This document shows, one piece after another, positions 5,651 through 7,151 of a DNA stretch of 7,151 bases. The notes under the pieces were generated by a model. The model saw only the letters and a program-made list of their open reading frames with translations. It made no database searches and was not told where the DNA came from. Source of the DNA: Actinomycetota bacterium (lineage in GTDB: Bacteria; Actinomycetota; Thermoleophilia; Miltoncostaeales; Miltoncostaeaceae); the NCBI GenBank assembly GCA_005788075.1, contig SXZC01000174.1, positions 1 through 7,151 of the forward strand, written 5' to 3'. The translations under genes and the position numbers were made by a program. Each line of letters opens with the position of its first letter. The stretch's first letter is position 1.

Positions 5651-6793
5651 ATGACGCAGAGCGGTGACCAACCGGAGCAGGTGCATGAGGCGCCCGCCGT
5701 GCCGCTCCCGGCAGCGGCCCTCGCTGCCGCGTTCGCGGCGCTGCCCGTGGGAATGGCGGTCATCGCCGACGACGGCCGCATCGTCGTGATGAACGAGGCC
5801 CTCGCGGCCATGTGCGGCGTGGGGGAGCGCGATGCCCGGCCCACGCGTGCCGGGGAGCTCGCCGCGCTGATGGACATCCGCGATGCCGACGGCGCACCGT
5901 TGCCGGAAGGCCAGTCGCCCATCGAGATCGCGGGCGACGGGGGCAGCCTTCCGGAGGCCCCGATGATCGTGCGGGTGGTGGGATCGGCGCAGGCGCGGCC
6001 CGTGGCCTGCGCGGTCACGCCCATCGACGACGGCGACGGCTGGGGCGGCGCCCTCATGACCGTGCGCGAGCGGCTCGCCGTGACGGACGACCGGTCGGCC
6101 CTCGAGGACTCCCAGGCGGCGCTGCGCGTGCTGGTGGCCGACCGGGAGCGCGTGCAGGCCGAGGAGCGGCGCAGGATCGCCCGGGACCTGCACGACGACC
6201 TGCAGCAGTCGCTGTCGGCGCTGAACATGCGGCTGGGCATGGCGGAGGACGCCCTCGCGCACGACCCCGAGGAGGCCCGCCAGTGGCTCGTGGAGTCGCA
6301 GCGCAACGTGATCGATGCGGCCGGCGCCACGCGCCGGATCATCGAGGACCTGCGGCCGCAGGGGCTCTATCACCGGGCCCTGGTCGGCGCGCTGCGTGAT
6401 CTGGCCGATGCTTTCACCGCCCGGACGGGCGTGGAGTGCGACCTCGCGGCGCTGCCCGATGCCATGCCCGAGCCGCCGGAGGAGGTGGCCGACTGCATCT
6501 ACCGGATCGCCCAGGAGTCGCTCACGAACATCGCGAAGCACGCGGGGGCGACGTCGGTGCACATGCGACTCGAGCGCAGCACCACGGGTGCCATGCGGTT
6601 CACGGTGGCGGATGACGGGCGGGGCCTCGACGTGCCCACTGCCCGGTTCCAGGAGGGCTCCTACGGGCTCCTCGGCATGTCGGAGCGCGTGCGTGCGCTC
6701 AACGGCGAGATGCGGGTAACGGGGAGCCCCGGAAAGGGCACCACCGTGGAAGCGGAGATTCCGCTGGCTGCTGCAGCCGGCGACCCCGCTTGA
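5651..6793 (+). CDS. Soluble PAS-domain sensor histidine kinase, HisKA_3 (NarL/DegS-type) family
   Basis: 380 residues from ATG 5651. A PAS-like domain spans about 21-140 (LPVGMAVIADDGRIVVMNEA at its start), with no visible cofactor-binding motif. A charged, probably coiled helix (about 150-178) leads into the HisKA_3 box RRRIARDLHDDLQQ, with phospho-acceptor H181. The D182-Q186 pair fits the HDxxxQ phosphatase motif of this family. The HATPase domain has its N box around N293 (AQESLTNIAKHAGA), G1 box DDGRG at 321-325, a further Gly-rich segment YGLLGMSERV (338-347), and GSPGKGTTVEAEIPL near the end. No signal peptide or membrane helix is present, so it should sense a cytoplasmic signal, autophosphorylate on H181 and pass phosphate to the adjoining regulator. 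The start is uncertain: ATG 5573 would give 406 residues and ATG 5411 would give 460. I prefer 5651 because the added residues look non-coding and a possible -10 lies at 5622. Confidence 0.93.
   Translation: MTQSGDQPEQVHEAPAVPLPAAALAAAFAALPVGMAVIADDGRIVVMNEALAAMCGVGERDARPTRAGELAALMDIRDADGAPLPEGQSPIEIAGDGGSLPEAPMIVRVVGSAQARPVACAVTPIDDGDGWGGALMTVRERLAVTDDRSALEDSQAALRVLVADRERVQAEERRRIARDLHDDLQQSLSALNMRLGMAEDALAHDPEEARQWLVESQRNVIDAAGATRRIIEDLRPQGLYHRALVGALRDLADAFTARTGVECDLAALPDAMPEPPEEVADCIYRIAQESLTNIAKHAGATSVHMRLERSTTGAMRFTVADDGRGLDVPTARFQEGSYGLLGMSERVRALNGEMRVTGSPGKGTTVEAEIPLAAAAGDPA
6762..6782 (+). repeat. 9-bp hairpin just upstream of the response-regulator start
   Basis: Positions 6762-6770 pair with 6774-6782 around a CTG loop: nine pairs, one of them G-U. 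The hairpin ends 7 nt before the TTG start at 6790 and covers the place where a ribosome binding site would be; no GGAGG-like site is seen there. It overlaps alanine codons near the kinase C terminus, so chance is possible. Read as RNA, it could tie regulator translation to ribosomes finishing the kinase. Confidence 0.35.
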
Positions 6794-7151
6794 GCACCAT
6801 CCTCGTCGCGGAGGACGACGCAGCGGTCCGTTCGATGCTCGCGGTCGTGCTCGAGCGCGCGGGCCATGCCGTGGTGGGCGTGGGCAGCGGGCTCGAGTGC
6901 CTCGAGGTGCTGGCCGCCGGGGAAGTGGACTTGGTGGTGCTCGACGTCGAGATGCCCCAGCTCGATGGCTGGGACACCCTGAGCGCCATCCGCGCGACGA
7001 GCACGGTGCCAGTGGTACTGCTCACCGCCCTCTCGGGCGATGAGCACCGCGCGCGCAGCGTCGAGCGCGGTGCGGACGCCTTCGTGAGCAAGCCCTTCAT
7101 CAACGGGGACCTGCTGCAGGTGATTGGCGACCTGCTCGGCCGCCCCGGGGA
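6790..7151 (+). CDS. Response regulator, receiver domain, 3'-truncated by the window end
   Basis: The frame starts at TTG 6790, overlaps the kinase stop by 4 nt (TTGA), and stays open through the last base, giving 120 residues. It is a complete receiver domain: acidic pair D9-D10 (after TILVAE), phospho-acceptor D52 in VVLDVEMPQLDGW, switch residue T79 (VVLLTA), K101 in VSKPF, and final helix DLLQVIGDLLG. TTG is chosen because the beta-1 strand begins two residues later and the next in-frame ATG (6834) would delete the acidic pair; no in-frame ATG or GTG is found nearby upstream. Overlap with the kinase gene suggests translational coupling and a dedicated pair. The receiver resembles CheY/OmpR-type domains (KPF) more than the NarL/FixJ type usual beside HisKA_3 kinases. 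Any output domain lies beyond the window, so it may be a single-domain or a DNA-binding regulator. Confidence 0.9.
   Translation, partial: MSTILVAEDDAAVRSMLAVVLERAGHAVVGVGSGLECLEVLAAGEVDLVVLDVEMPQLDGWDTLSAIRATSTVPVVLLTALSGDEHRARSVERGADAFVSKPFINGDLLQVIGDLLGRPG

Noticed and set aside
1..7151. CRISPR arrays, insertion sequences or large repeats
   Set aside because: No regularly spaced repeats, transposase motifs or long terminal inverted repeats were seen on either strand.

Overview
The window is one 7.15 kb stretch of very GC-rich, high-coding-density DNA. The third codon position is almost always G or C. The gene content (an MMPL transporter, a secreted hydrolase fused to an ABC ATPase, a HisKA_3 sensor kinase, and a tRNA without an encoded CCA) points to an actinobacterium (Actinomycetota), perhaps outside Streptomyces/Mycobacterium. 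The phylum is an inference from style and families. No marker gene fixes the lineage.

Layout. (1) Positions 1-5308 hold three same-strand genes that look like one operon. The first is the 3' nine-tenths of an MMPL/RND-type transporter (1-1911, 5' end cut off by the window). The second is an 839-residue fusion (1941-4460): signal peptide, S15/CocE-type alpha/beta hydrolase, PepX_C-like beta domain, one membrane helix, and a complete ABC-2-type ATPase. The third is a six-helix ABC-2 permease (4460-5308) whose ATG shares one base with the fusion's stop codon. (2) A tRNA-Gly(UCC) gene lies on the minus strand at 5316-5386, tail to tail with the permease and only 7 nt from its stop codon. A perfect 7-bp inverted repeat sits in the last permease codons. 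(3) Positions 5387-5650 (264 nt) have no convincing gene. They hold weak candidate promoters for both flanking genes and one GC-rich hairpin. (4) Positions 5651-7151 encode a two-component pair: a soluble PAS + HisKA_3 + HATPase histidine kinase, then a response regulator that starts at a TTG overlapping the kinase stop codon and runs off the window.

How the parts may work together. The fusion's ATPase and the downstream permease should form an ABC-2 exporter (two ATPases and two permeases). If the predicted topology is right, the ATPase is tethered through one membrane helix to a hydrolase on the outer face, so each exporter would carry two extracytoplasmic hydrolase domains. With an MMPL transporter just upstream, the locus reads as an export-and-process or export-and-cleave module, for example for a peptide, ester or lipid. 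The substrate cannot be read from the sequence. The kinase/regulator pair is separated by the tRNA and the intergenic region, and nothing in the sequence shows that it controls the transporter operon.

The most unusual item is the hydrolase-membrane helix-ATPase fusion, together with a possible internal start that could also release a free ATPase. The response regulator gene is easily missed because of its TTG start and because it is cut by the window end.
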